From: Kribbella pratensis
GTDB lineage: Bacteria > Actinomycetota > Actinomycetes > Propionibacteriales > Kribbellaceae
Direction: 5' to 3'
NCBI RefSeq assembly: GCF_004366075.1
Contig: NZ_SODU01000004.1
Span: 616,839 to 680,838, forward strand
Length of the DNA: 64,000 nt
A program made the position numbers and the translations under genes. Below the pieces are notes generated by a model that was not told the origin of the DNA, made no database searches, and worked only from the letters and a program-made list of their open reading frames with translations. Shown in pieces: positions 57,446 through 64,000 of the stretch; position 1 is the stretch's first letter; each line of letters begins with the position of its first letter.

Positions 57446-58110
57446 TGAGCAACGAAGAACAGGCATCGGCGGCCGAGGAGCTGATCGACAACACCGAGCA
57501 AGGCCGCTTCGAGCTCTACCGAGGCCCAACCGGGTACGCCCTCCGGCACACCGAAGTCGAACCGACTCATCAGCACCAGGGAGTGGCCGGCGCCATGCTA
57601 CGGCGAGTGCTCGACGAGATCCGCACCCGCGAGGCCACGATCACCGCAATCTGCCCCTTCGTGGCCGACTACCTCTCGCGTACGACGACGTACGCCGATC
57701 TGCTCGACCCGAAGCACCCGGGCTACCCCGACCGCGCCACCGCCGAAGCAGCGCAGGCGAAAGCCGCCCGCCAAAAGCTGACGCCGACTCCACTCACCCG
57801 AGTTCGGCCGCACGAAGGCGGTAGATCTGCATCGGGAGGCCGTAGTACTTGTCGGTCTCGCCGACCCATGCCATCCCGAGACGCCGTGCGGTCGCGCAGG
57901 CGCGACGGTTCTGCGGCCGGGCGACCGCGTACAACTCGTCGATCGTCCCTGTTGCGAATGCCCAGCGCATCAAGGCCTGGCTCGCCTCGGTCGCGAATCC
58001 CGGGCCCCACACTGCCGGTGCGAGCTGCCAGCCGATCTCGAAGTCTTCTTCGTACGGCGGCAACAGGCCGATCATCAGGCCGCCGACCACTGCGTCGTCG
58101 GCTTTGGTGA
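57445..58110 (+). CDS. GNAT-like (Acetyltransf_CG, YjdJ type) protein reading into the convergent gene
   Basis: A 221-residue frame from ATG 57445. Residues 10-95 follow the small YjdJ-type GNAT family: NTEQGRFELYRG, LRHTEVEPTHQHQGVAGAMLRRVLDEIR, ITAICPFVADYLSRTTTYADLLDP. The usual central strand (about 12 residues, 'GxxaGfxxY') appears missing after FELYRG. After about residue 105 the text is Arg/Ser-rich and covers the antisense of the next gene by 317 bp, so the natural end was probably near 57790 and the tail is not real protein-like sequence. Confidence 0.55.
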   Translation: MSNEEQASAAEELIDNTEQGRFELYRGPTGYALRHTEVEPTHQHQGVAGAMLRRVLDEIRTREATITAICPFVADYLSRTTTYADLLDPKHPGYPDRATAEAAQAKAARQKLTPTPLTRVRPHEGGRSASGGRSTCRSRRPMPSRDAVRSRRRDGSAAGRPRTTRRSSLLRMPSASRPGSPRSRIPGPTLPVRAASRSRSLLRTAATGRSSGRRPLRRRLW

Positions 58111-58327
58111 CGATCGCCCATCGCCCAGCGGGTACGACGAGACTCTTACCGGCCTCGATCCACGCACGGAGCAACAGGCGCATGGTCGCCTTGTTCGGTA
58201 CCCGTCCCACCTCGGGCGCCAGCCACCGCGCCACTTCCCTGGATCCGAAGATCTCCAGGGCTGCCGTCGCGTCTGCTTCTGTCCAGCCCCGAATCGCGAG
58301 CCGCTCGCCTTCAGCGATCACTGCCAT
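57794..58327 (-). CDS. GNAT-family N-acetyltransferase (RimJ-like)
   Basis: A 177-residue GNAT of the RimJ type: LAIRGWTEADATAALEIFGSREVARWLAP, GWQLAPAVWGPGFATEASQALMRWAFATGTIDELYAVARPQNRRACATARRLGMAWVGETDKYYG. Acetyl-CoA loop GPGFATEA. Start chosen at ATG 58327 (AGGA upstream); ATG 58336 is possible. Convergent with and overlapping the plus-strand GNAT frame. Confidence 0.88.
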   Translation of the reverse strand: MAVIAEGERLAIRGWTEADATAALEIFGSREVARWLAPEVGRVPNKATMRLLLRAWIEAGKSLVVPAGRWAIVTKADDAVVGGLMIGLLPPYEEDFEIGWQLAPAVWGPGFATEASQALMRWAFATGTIDELYAVARPQNRRACATARRLGMAWVGETDKYYGLPMQIYRLRAAELG

Positions 58328-58461
58328 CTTCACCATCCTGTCGTCCGAGACATTCCGCGCCCCAGCCGTCCAAGGACGGCCGTCCAATGAAAGAAAGAGG
58401 CCCGATCAGTCCAGTCTTCAACCTGCAAGTCTGTTGGCGGCGCACTGATGGCCGACCGCCG

Positions 58462-58593
58462 GCGATCGATTGCATCCGCACGCGATCCGTCGCGGTGTCC
58501 AGCTACTGCCCGGTTGTCGACCGGTTCGTCCAGAAGAACCCGCAGTACCGCGACTTCCTCAGCGCGGCTCGGGCCGCCCACCAGACGTCCTGA
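58462..58593 (+). pseudogene. C-terminal remnant of a YjdJ-type GNAT gene
   Basis: The frame ends with VAVSSYCPVVDRFVQKNPQYRDFL, the exact C-terminal helix-strand of the small GNAT family (compare ITAICPFVADYLSRTTTYADLL at 57.6 kb and VTNYCPAVERFLQSNPEYAVVL at 60.2 kb). No N-terminal half lies upstream. It overlaps the convergent TetR gene end (58559). Confidence 0.55.
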
Positions 58594-59233
58594 CGGGCTG
58601 TTCGGTGGGCGTCGTGGCATGCGCGCGGACTGAGTCCATTGCCAGTGTGAGCGCGACCTCCATCGGTGCGGGGTCACGAGCCGCCTGGGCGAGGACATAC
58701 CCGCCTTGAAGCGCCGCCATGATGCCGGTCGCCAGCTTCCGCGGGTCGGCGTCCAAGGTCAGTGTGCCGTTGGTCTTCATCCGCTCGAGCGCATCGGTCA
58801 GCAGGGAGATCCAGGACGTCAGGTGCGCGTCGAGATCGATACGGGCGGCTTCGTCATGGTCGGAGAGCTCGGTCGACAGCGCACCCAGTTCGCAGCCCAA
58901 CGCGCCACGGCGAGCTGTGACTCGCTGGAGGATGGCCCGGCACCAGCGTTCGAGGCCACTGAACGAGTCGACCCTGCGGAAGTACTGCTCCTCGCGCTCG
59001 AGCACCCGGCTGCCGCGCAGCGCGATCACCGCCTGGACCAAGGCGGACTTGTCGCTGAAGTGCCGGTAGAACTGTGACTTGCTCGTCCCGCTCGCCGCCG
59101 TCACGTCGTCGAGCGTGGTCGCCGCCGCGCCCTTGAGGGCTATCAGCTCATCGGCAGCGGCAACGATCCGGTCTCTGGTGGCCGCGCCGCGGGCGGTCAG
59201 GCGGCGAGCGAGCTCGTCCACGGTCTCGGGCAC
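58559..59233 (-). CDS. TetR-family regulator
   Basis: A 224-residue TetR protein: N-terminal HTH (about 18-64: TRDRIVAAADELIALKGAAATTLDDVTAASGTSKSQFYRHFSDKSALV), then a C-terminal domain with LGCELGALSTELSDHDEAARIDLDAHL and MAALQGGYVLAQAARDP. Sits divergent from the DUF5709 unit. Ligand unknown. Its end overlaps the GNAT remnant on the other strand. The 246-bp region before the next gene has no clear regulatory repeat. Confidence 0.9.
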   Translation of the reverse strand: MPETVDELARRLTARGAATRDRIVAAADELIALKGAAATTLDDVTAASGTSKSQFYRHFSDKSALVQAVIALRGSRVLEREEQYFRRVDSFSGLERWCRAILQRVTARRGALGCELGALSTELSDHDEAARIDLDAHLTSWISLLTDALERMKTNGTLTLDADPRKLATGIMAALQGGYVLAQAARDPAPMEVALTLAMDSVRAHATTPTEQPVRTSGGRPEPR

Positions 59234-59479
59234 ATGACGAGCTTATCGGGACCGGCCAACGACGAACGAGGCTCCACCATCGCGACAGGATACCCCTGAG
59301 TAGCATGGCTCGGCTGAGTGCGGGGTGATGCCGAAGACTGGTGTTGACGCCGACAACGATGGCCCACACAGGCACGGACCGTGCAGCCTGATTCCGGCTT
59401 GAGGGTAAGTACCACTGTTCTGGCCGCTACCAACCCCGTGAGAAGCCGGCATGTCGCCGGTCGGGCGGTAGGAGGACGA

Positions 59480-59923
59480 ATGAGTGAGGTCAGTCGGGAG
59501 TATTACGGCAGTTACAGCGTGGATGACGAGGACCAGCTGCAGTTCTCCGACACGCTCGACGGGCGTGGAGTCTCCGACCTGCTCGACGAGGGCTACTCAC
59601 CACCGGAGAAGTGGTCGGCCGGCGAGGGCTTCGGTACGACCGCGGCCGAGGCATTACGCGGTGAGACCTTCGAGCAACGGCTCGCCCAGGAGGAACCGGA
59701 CATCGATCCGTACGCCGTGCCGTTGGAGGATGTCGACGGCCCGGAGATCGGCCGGAACCGCGCCGGCCGGTTGGTGGCCCCGGACGAGGGTTCGCACTTC
59801 GATCTGGAGGAAGAACTCGTGGCCGCCGACGTCGGGATCGACGGAGGTGCCGCGAGCGCCGAGGAAGCCGCGATCCACGTCGTGGACGACGAACCGCTCG
59901 AACTCGACGAGATCGACTCATGA
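59480..59923 (+). CDS. DUF5709-domain acidic protein
   Basis: A 147-residue, very acidic protein with GGAGGACGA before ATG 59480. It has the DUF5709 layout: YYGSYSVDDEDQLQFSDTLDGRGVSDLLDEGYSPPEKWSAGEGFGTTAAEALRGETFEQRLAQEEPD, then LVAPDEG and EEAAIHVVDDEP. DUF5709 proteins are found in actinobacteria with unknown role. Its stop overlaps the ATG of the GNAT-hemerythrin gene (ATGA), so they work together. Disordered, acidic and Trp-poor; maybe a stress-related protein. Confidence 0.88.
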   Translation: MSEVSREYYGSYSVDDEDQLQFSDTLDGRGVSDLLDEGYSPPEKWSAGEGFGTTAAEALRGETFEQRLAQEEPDIDPYAVPLEDVDGPEIGRNRAGRLVAPDEGSHFDLEEELVAADVGIDGGAASAEEAAIHVVDDEPLELDEIDS

Positions 59924-60915
59924 GAACACTGGCGAAGATCCCCGGGCCGGACCTGACCGTGGTCGAGAACGACGAGCTGCGAAGGTACGAGTTACTCGCC
60001 GCGGGGACGACGGTCGGAACCCTCGACTTCCGGCTCCTGGGCCGGCGGCGCGTCCTGGGGCATACCGAGATCGCGGCCGATCAGCGTGGCCGTGGACTCG
60101 GTACGGCACTGATCAAGGCGGCCCTCGACGACCTCGTCACCACGGGCGTCCGGGTCACGAACTACTGTCCCGCGGTCGAGCGTTTCCTTCAGAGCAATCC
60201 GGAGTACGCCGTGGTGCTCGATCCGGAGCACCCACCGATGCCGGCGAGCCGGAGGCAGCACGCCCCGCTGCAGCAGCTCGTGCACGTGCAGCACTCCAGA
60301 CTCAGAGAACTCGCCGCGGGCTCCCAAGATCCGAACCTCGACGGATTCGAACGGCGCCGTACTACCGACCAGTTCGCGGCCGTAGCCGCGCAACACGCCG
60401 CGGCCGTCGCCGACGTACTGCTCACCGCCGCCAGGACGTCCTGCGGTGACGACGCCGCGGTACTGCTCCACAATCTCAAACAGTTCGAGCAGGCGCTGAG
60501 GGTACTCAAAGGCAGGGCCTACGGCGACGCGCGCTTCCTGAATCTCAGCTCCGCCGAGACCTGGCAACAAGCCGAACGTCTGCTGACCGAGCACGAATCG
60601 ACCGAGGCGCGGATCGTGTCCGGCCTCGAGCGGCTCCATGGCGCCGACCAGGCCACTGACATGGCCCGGACCCTGGCGCAACGGCAGTGGAGTTCGCCGA
60701 CGCGACCGCACCCGAACTCGCCGCACGCCGGTGTCGCCGGACGACTGGCACGTCAGCTGTGGCGCATCGCCGACTCGACCTGGGACGAGCTGGAAGGGCG
60801 CGGGCTTCCGACCGAACCGGCGGAGCCCGCGAATCAGCATTCGACCTTCTCCCATTACCTGTTCGGGACCGCCGACGACCCCGATCCAACAGATCAGGAT
60901 CCCGAGAAGCGGTAA
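59920..60915 (+). CDS. GNAT (YjdJ-type) fused to a hemerythrin-like helical domain
   Basis: A 331-residue two-part protein. Residues 1-105 form a small GNAT: NDELRRYELLAAGTTVGTLDFRLL, GHTEIAADQRGRGLGTALIKAALDDLV, VTNYCPAVERFLQSNPEYAVVLDP. Residues 110-300 are helical with the layout of actinobacterial hemerythrin-domain proteins (HNLKQFEQALRVLKGRAYGDARF, TEHESTEARIVSGLERL, SSPTRPHPNSPHAGVAGRLARQLWRIADSTWDELEGRG). Some His (VQHSRLREL, QHAAAV) could bind iron, but the set is not clearly complete. Overlaps the DUF5709 gene. Confidence 0.75.
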   Translation: MRTLAKIPGPDLTVVENDELRRYELLAAGTTVGTLDFRLLGRRRVLGHTEIAADQRGRGLGTALIKAALDDLVTTGVRVTNYCPAVERFLQSNPEYAVVLDPEHPPMPASRRQHAPLQQLVHVQHSRLRELAAGSQDPNLDGFERRRTTDQFAAVAAQHAAAVADVLLTAARTSCGDDAAVLLHNLKQFEQALRVLKGRAYGDARFLNLSSAETWQQAERLLTEHESTEARIVSGLERLHGADQATDMARTLAQRQWSSPTRPHPNSPHAGVAGRLARQLWRIADSTWDELEGRGLPTEPAEPANQHSTFSHYLFGTADDPDPTDQDPEKR

Positions 60916-60951
60916 GGCCGGGCCCTCGATCGGCACACAAGTAGGGACAGT

Positions 60952-60970
60952 CCGGGCTACTCCGGCCCGG
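60952..60970 (+). terminator. Hairpin between the GNAT-hemerythrin and SDR genes
   Basis: CCGGGC (60952-60957) and GCCCGG (60965-60970) form a perfect 6-bp stem with a 7-nt loop in the 75-bp gap, just before the SDR RBS. Weak terminator or attenuator candidate. Confidence 0.35.
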
Positions 60971-60990
60971 TACGGATCGAGGGGAAGCTC

Positions 60991-61764
60991 ATGAGTGGGT
61001 ACTTCGAAGGCCGCAAGCTCATCGTGGTCGGTGGAAGCAGCGGTATGGGCCGGCAGACCGCAGTGGACGTTGTCGGGCGAGGCGGCAAGGCAGTCATCGT
61101 CGGGCGTCAGCGGGACAAGGTCGACGAGACGGTCGCCGAACTCGGCAAGAAGAGCGAAGCCTGGGGCATCACCGCGGACCTGGCCGACCGCAAGCAGGTC
61201 GAGGTCGTGCAGGAGCAGCTCGCCGCGGAACACGCTGACGCCACGCTGCTGGTCAACGCGGCCGGCTTCTTCATCCCCGAGGGATTCCTCGACTACAGCC
61301 AGGAGGACTACGACGCCTACCTGGAGCTGAGCCGGGCCACGTTCTTCCTCACCCAGACCGTCGTACGGGGAATGAAGGCCGCGGGCTCCGGTGGCGCGAT
61401 CGTCAACATCGGCAGTATGTGGGCCCACCAGGCGATCGCGGCGACGCCGGCGACCGCGTACTCGATGGCGAAGGCCGGCCTGCATGCGCTGACCCACAAT
61501 CTGGCCATGGAACTGGCGGCCGACGGCATTCGCGTCAACGCCGTAGCTCCCGCCGTGGTGGCCACGCCCTTGTACGAGGGATTCATCCCGGCCGACAAAC
61601 TCGAGGAGACCGTGAAGAGCTTCGACGGCTTCCACCCCCTCGGGCGAGTCGGAACCGCCCAGGACATCGCCTCCTCCATTGTCTTCCTCCTCTCCCCGGA
61701 GGCCAGCTGGATCACCGGAGCAATCCTGAACGTCGACGGCGGCGTGATGGCCGGGCGCAACTGA
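60991..61764 (+). CDS. SDR-family oxidoreductase
   Basis: A 257-residue classical short-chain dehydrogenase: NAD(P) motif VVGGSSGMGRQT (11-22), NNAG-like LVNAAGFF, catalytic Tyr/Lys in TAYSMAKAGLHALT, and C-terminal GAILNVDGGVMAGR. Likely NADP-type (Arg in VGRQRDK after beta2). Substrate unknown. Start ATG 60991 with GAGGGGAA upstream. Confidence 0.9.
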   Translation: MSGYFEGRKLIVVGGSSGMGRQTAVDVVGRGGKAVIVGRQRDKVDETVAELGKKSEAWGITADLADRKQVEVVQEQLAAEHADATLLVNAAGFFIPEGFLDYSQEDYDAYLELSRATFFLTQTVVRGMKAAGSGGAIVNIGSMWAHQAIAATPATAYSMAKAGLHALTHNLAMELAADGIRVNAVAPAVVATPLYEGFIPADKLEETVKSFDGFHPLGRVGTAQDIASSIVFLLSPEASWITGAILNVDGGVMAGRN

Positions 61765-61935
61765 CGACCGAACCGGACTCAGCACCGCATTGTCGGGAGC
61801 GTCAAGTAAGAAATCGATCTGTACCGGCGGCCAACTCGTACGAGTGCGGCCGCCGGACCGGTCGGGTGATCTGGGTCGATACCGTCGCCGAACGCGCGCT
61901 CGATCACATCCGGCCGGAATGAGTCTGGAACGCGC

Positions 61936-62115
61936 ATGACGAGTTTTCAGGATCACGGCGGCCCTGTCGGCAACGATGCGCGCCGCGCGCAACTGGACCT
62001 GTTCTGCGACTACCGGACGAACGCCGCCATCTACCCGGCCTGGCAAGCGCGGCTGCGCCGTGACCAGCCCAGAACACTGATCTTCTGGGGGCAGGGCGAC
62101 ATCTTCTTCATCTCC
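61936..62115 (+). pseudogene. Remnant of an alpha/beta hydrolase C-terminal part
   Basis: The frame reads LDLFCDYRTNAAIYPAWQARLRR and QPRTLIFWGQGDIFF, the typical region before the acid Asp of one group of alpha/beta hydrolases. It lacks the nucleophile half, and after FFIS the family text ends. The rest of 61765-62240 has no supported gene. Confidence 0.55.
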
Positions 62116-62240
62116 CGGATCCAGTCCGACGCAGGTATGGCGGCCGGTAAAGGCCGAGGCTCGGACCCGACACAGAATCTGCGAAGGCCTCGACTGAACT
62201 CGTCGCGTTCCTCGCGTTTCTCCCCGTCCGCCGAGGCTGC

Positions 62241-62909
62241 TCACGCGATCTGTTGCTCCGCCAGGTAGCCGGCTTCGACCAGAGCGGTCCGCAGCTTGCG
62301 GCGGGCGTCGAACATCATCTTGTAGATCGCGTTGTGCGTCGCTCCGAGCTGATCGGCGAGCACGTCCGTGGGCATTCCGTTCAGCACAAGAGCAACAAAG
62401 ACAACCCGTTGCTTCGCCGTCAGCTTCTCGTCGACGGCGCGATGCACGGCGTTCATCAGATCCCGGCTCTCCGCATGCGACTCAGGTTCGATGCCGAGTC
62501 GTGCCGGAAGACGCTCCCAGTCCTCGTCGTCGAACGCGACGGCCGCCCGCTGCCAGAAATGCCGGTTGATCTTCGCGGCTACGTCGAAGATCACGAACTT
62601 GTACGCCCATGTGGTGAACTTGCAGTCGCCCCGGAACGTGCCGACCTTCCCGCAGATCGTCAGGAGGGCATCCGCGGCCGCCTGGTGCGCGATGTCGTCC
62701 AACTCCGGGCCGGCGAGCCGCAGTCGGGCTGCACGCCGCGCGACCTCCGACCTTGCCGCCCGCAGGAGAACGTCGTACAAGCGACGACTCGCGACTTCAC
62801 GCTGATCTCCGCACCCGCTCAGGTCGCGGACCCAGACCTGGTTCTCTCCCGCGACCTCTGGAGAGACGACCCGCACCTGCGTCAACGACTCGGAACTCTC
62901 TCTCTTCAC
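62241..62909 (-). CDS. RNA polymerase sigma-70 (ECF-like) factor
   Basis: A 222-residue sigma factor: region 2 (PELDDIAHQAAADALLTICGKVGTFRGDCKFTTWAYKFVIFDVAAKINRHFW) and region 4 (KLTAKQRVVFVALVLNGMPTDVLADQLGATHNAIYKMMFDARRKLR). Start GTG 62909 with GGGAG at good spacing, not a longer frame upstream. No anti-sigma gene next to it. Some ECF factors of this type carry C-terminal signals; none here. Promoter targets unknown. Confidence 0.88.
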   Translation of the reverse strand: MKRESSESLTQVRVVSPEVAGENQVWVRDLSGCGDQREVASRRLYDVLLRAARSEVARRAARLRLAGPELDDIAHQAAADALLTICGKVGTFRGDCKFTTWAYKFVIFDVAAKINRHFWQRAAVAFDDEDWERLPARLGIEPESHAESRDLMNAVHRAVDEKLTAKQRVVFVALVLNGMPTDVLADQLGATHNAIYKMMFDARRKLRTALVEAGYLAEQQIA

Positions 62910-63087
62910 TGGAATCTCCCGCGACCAACGCACTGTAACAACTACAGGTCCGGCACGTCCGCGCCGACCGATGAACCGATGACATGGACGATACAGTCCA
63001 TTCGTAGCTCCGTCCAATCATCACAACCGCTAAGCCCAACAGACGAATGCAGGTCCATCTGCCATCGCGGAACTGGTCTATATCGTC

Positions 63088-63708
63088 CTATTCAATCACA
63101 GCGTCATGAGGGAGTCGTAGATCCAGTCCGGCCAACGGACCCCCCGGCTGCTGCAAGGCGCTGCCCGTCGACAGGCTCCCCAGGTCGACCGCGGCGTATC
63201 CGATGTCGTCGATGAGGGAGCTGACCGCCGACCGGGCCTCCGCGTCGTCGCCGGACAGGAACATGACCCGCCGCCCGGCCGCGCTCGCGGGCGGCAGTGC
63301 GAGTACTGACGCCGGCAACGTGCAGAACGCCTTGACCACCCTGGCCCCAGCGGCGGAAGCCTGGACGACCTCGCTCGAGCTGAGCCCGCCAAGGTCGTGC
63401 GGTTGCGGCAGACGAAGGTGGCTCGCCTGTGCCGTGGCGTCGACGAGGATCCGACCGTGCCACGGCGGCAACTGCTCGACTAACGGGACGACCATGTGCC
63501 ACGGAACCGCGAGGACCACGAGGTCCGCGGCCGCGACAGCACTCGTCTCAAGGGCACTCGCCTTCGGGCCGAGGTTTTCCACCACCGAGTCCAGGGTTAC
63601 CGGACTGCGGCTGTTGCACAGTACGACGTGCCGCCCCGAGGCGACGACATGTGCAGCCAGGGCTCGTCCCACCGCACCGGAGCCCACGATGCCGATCGGC
63701 GCTGCCAT
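63088..63708 (-). CDS. NADPH-dependent F420 reductase-like protein
   Basis: A 206-residue Rossmann protein: IGIVGSGAVGRALAAH (5-20), CNSRSP after beta2 (Ser/Arg suggests NADP), VVLAVPWHMV, ILVDATAQ, RVVKAFCTLPASVL and RRVMFLSGDDAEARSAVSSLIDDIGYAAVDLGSLSTGSALQQPGGPLA, as in the F420-dependent NADP oxidoreductase (NpdG-like) family. Probably reduces an unknown substrate or F420. Standalone; upstream neighbour on the same strand is the partial gene at 63739. Confidence 0.85.
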   Translation of the reverse strand: MAAPIGIVGSGAVGRALAAHVVASGRHVVLCNSRSPVTLDSVVENLGPKASALETSAVAAADLVVLAVPWHMVVPLVEQLPPWHGRILVDATAQASHLRLPQPHDLGGLSSSEVVQASAAGARVVKAFCTLPASVLALPPASAAGRRVMFLSGDDAEARSAVSSLIDDIGYAAVDLGSLSTGSALQQPGGPLAGLDLRLPHDAVIE

Positions 63709-63738
63709 CGATGACCACCTGCCCCTTGGTCGCGGACG

Positions 63739-63999
63739 CTATTCGTAGTGGCCTTCGAACGTCACGCCATCGTTGAGCCCGGTGAACCTGAGCCCGACGA
63801 TCCGTGCGCCATCGACCATCCAGCGCAGCGCATAGCAGGCTCGATAGGACGGCGGCCAGAACGAGCAGAACCTGCCCTGGTCGTCGACATACCACTCGCC
63901 GGCGCTGTCGCCGCCGCGTTCGGTATAGGTCGTCTTGCCGTCGCTCGCGAAGATCTGAGTTGCTCCGTCGCCGTACACCAACCGGCCGGCAGTCACCGC
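63739..63999 (-). CDS. Unrecognised protein, 5' end at or beyond window edge
   Basis: A small beta-rich sequence (about 85 residues visible): LVYGDGATQIFASDGKTTYTE, GEWYVDDQGRFCSFWPPSYRACYALRWMVDGARIVGLRF and GLNDGVTFEGHYE. It looks like a periplasmic or extracellular beta domain with Cys/Trp, but I recognise no family. A GTG at 63996 could start it; the frame stays open to the edge, so the gene may be longer. Confidence 0.4.
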   Translation of the reverse strand, partial: AVTAGRLVYGDGATQIFASDGKTTYTERGGDSAGEWYVDDQGRFCSFWPPSYRACYALRWMVDGARIVGLRFTGLNDGVTFEGHYE

Positions 64000-64000
64000 C

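Noticed and set aside
59992..62244. A 750-codon open frame on the minus strand
   Set aside because: It is antisense to the GNAT-hemerythrin and SDR genes, rich in Arg, Gly and His-like shadow text, and has no family motif. Long antisense frames are common in such GC-rich DNA.
1..64000. tRNA, rRNA, CRISPR arrays, IS elements or att sites
   Set aside because: I saw no cloverleaf-like or rRNA text, no regularly spaced repeats, no transposase or integrase motifs and no long direct repeats. Weak signals cannot be excluded by eye.

Overview
The window is high-GC DNA of an actinomycete. A WhiB protein (found only in Actinomycetota), FdxA-type seven-iron ferredoxin, Rv1733c-type membrane protein, LuxR-type LAL regulators and an S-type cydABDC locus all point there. 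The codon style and gene mix suggest something like Kribbella/Nocardioidaceae, but genus is inference only. No rRNA, tRNA, CRISPR array, prophage or insertion sequence was seen. Regulators are dense, and many genes overlap by ATGA/GTGA/TTGA junctions.

Layout. 0-3.2 kb: end of an epimerase-like gene, a small membrane protein, an SPFH/stomatin protein and an orphan MalK/MsmK/UgpC-type ABC ATPase. 3.5-11.9 kb (minus): a complete nine-gene A/V-type ATPase operon, D-G-I-K-E-C-F-A-B. Upstream on the same strand lie a GH15 glucoamylase/trehalase-like enzyme and a four-helix membrane protein, divergent from a MarR-DUF488 pair. 15.5-18.6 kb: two divergent redox units, DUF2249/hemerythrin-like + cupin against ferredoxin + Cys-containing winged-helix regulator + cupin + membrane protein. 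18.9-20.5 kb: a NarL-type two-component pair. 20.7-23.9 kb: a TetR regulator divergent from a six-gene unit (51-aa membrane peptide, UspA, three TraR/DksA-like zinc-finger proteins and a reduced actin-fold/MreB-like protein). 24-29 kb: WhiB, GAPDH, Rv1733c-like protein, two alpha/beta hydrolases and an ECF sigma factor cut short just before a second GH15 gene (29.3-31.1 kb). 31.2-36.9 kb (minus): cydABDC. 37.1-42.5 kb: sugar ABC importer (SBP and two permeases), GH130 phosphorylase and phosphomannomutase/phosphoglucomutase. 42.6-51 kb: secreted hydrolase, diiron ferritin-like protein and two large LAL regulators flanking a cupin. 51-57.4 kb: GlxA-type AraC regulator, MFS exporter, SnoaL protein, MarR with a clear operator, a second MFS. 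57.4-64 kb: GNAT genes, TetR, DUF5709, a GNAT-hemerythrin fusion, SDR, sigma factor, F420-reductase-like protein, and several gene remnants.

How it fits together. Much of the window reads as an energy/redox stress region: cytochrome bd oxidase with its CydDC exporter, FdxA ferredoxin, hemerythrin-like proteins, Usp and TraR/DksA proteins, WhiB, a NarL-type sensor pair and a second rotary ATPase. The 37-42.5 kb operon is a coherent beta-mannoside route: import, phosphorolysis to mannose-1-phosphate, isomerisation to mannose-6-phosphate. It lacks its own ATPase, which the orphan MsmK-like ATPase at 2.1 kb could supply. The most novel-looking items are the Usp/TraR x3/reduced-actin operon, the A/V-ATPase with a permuted gene order, and the GNAT-hemerythrin fusion.
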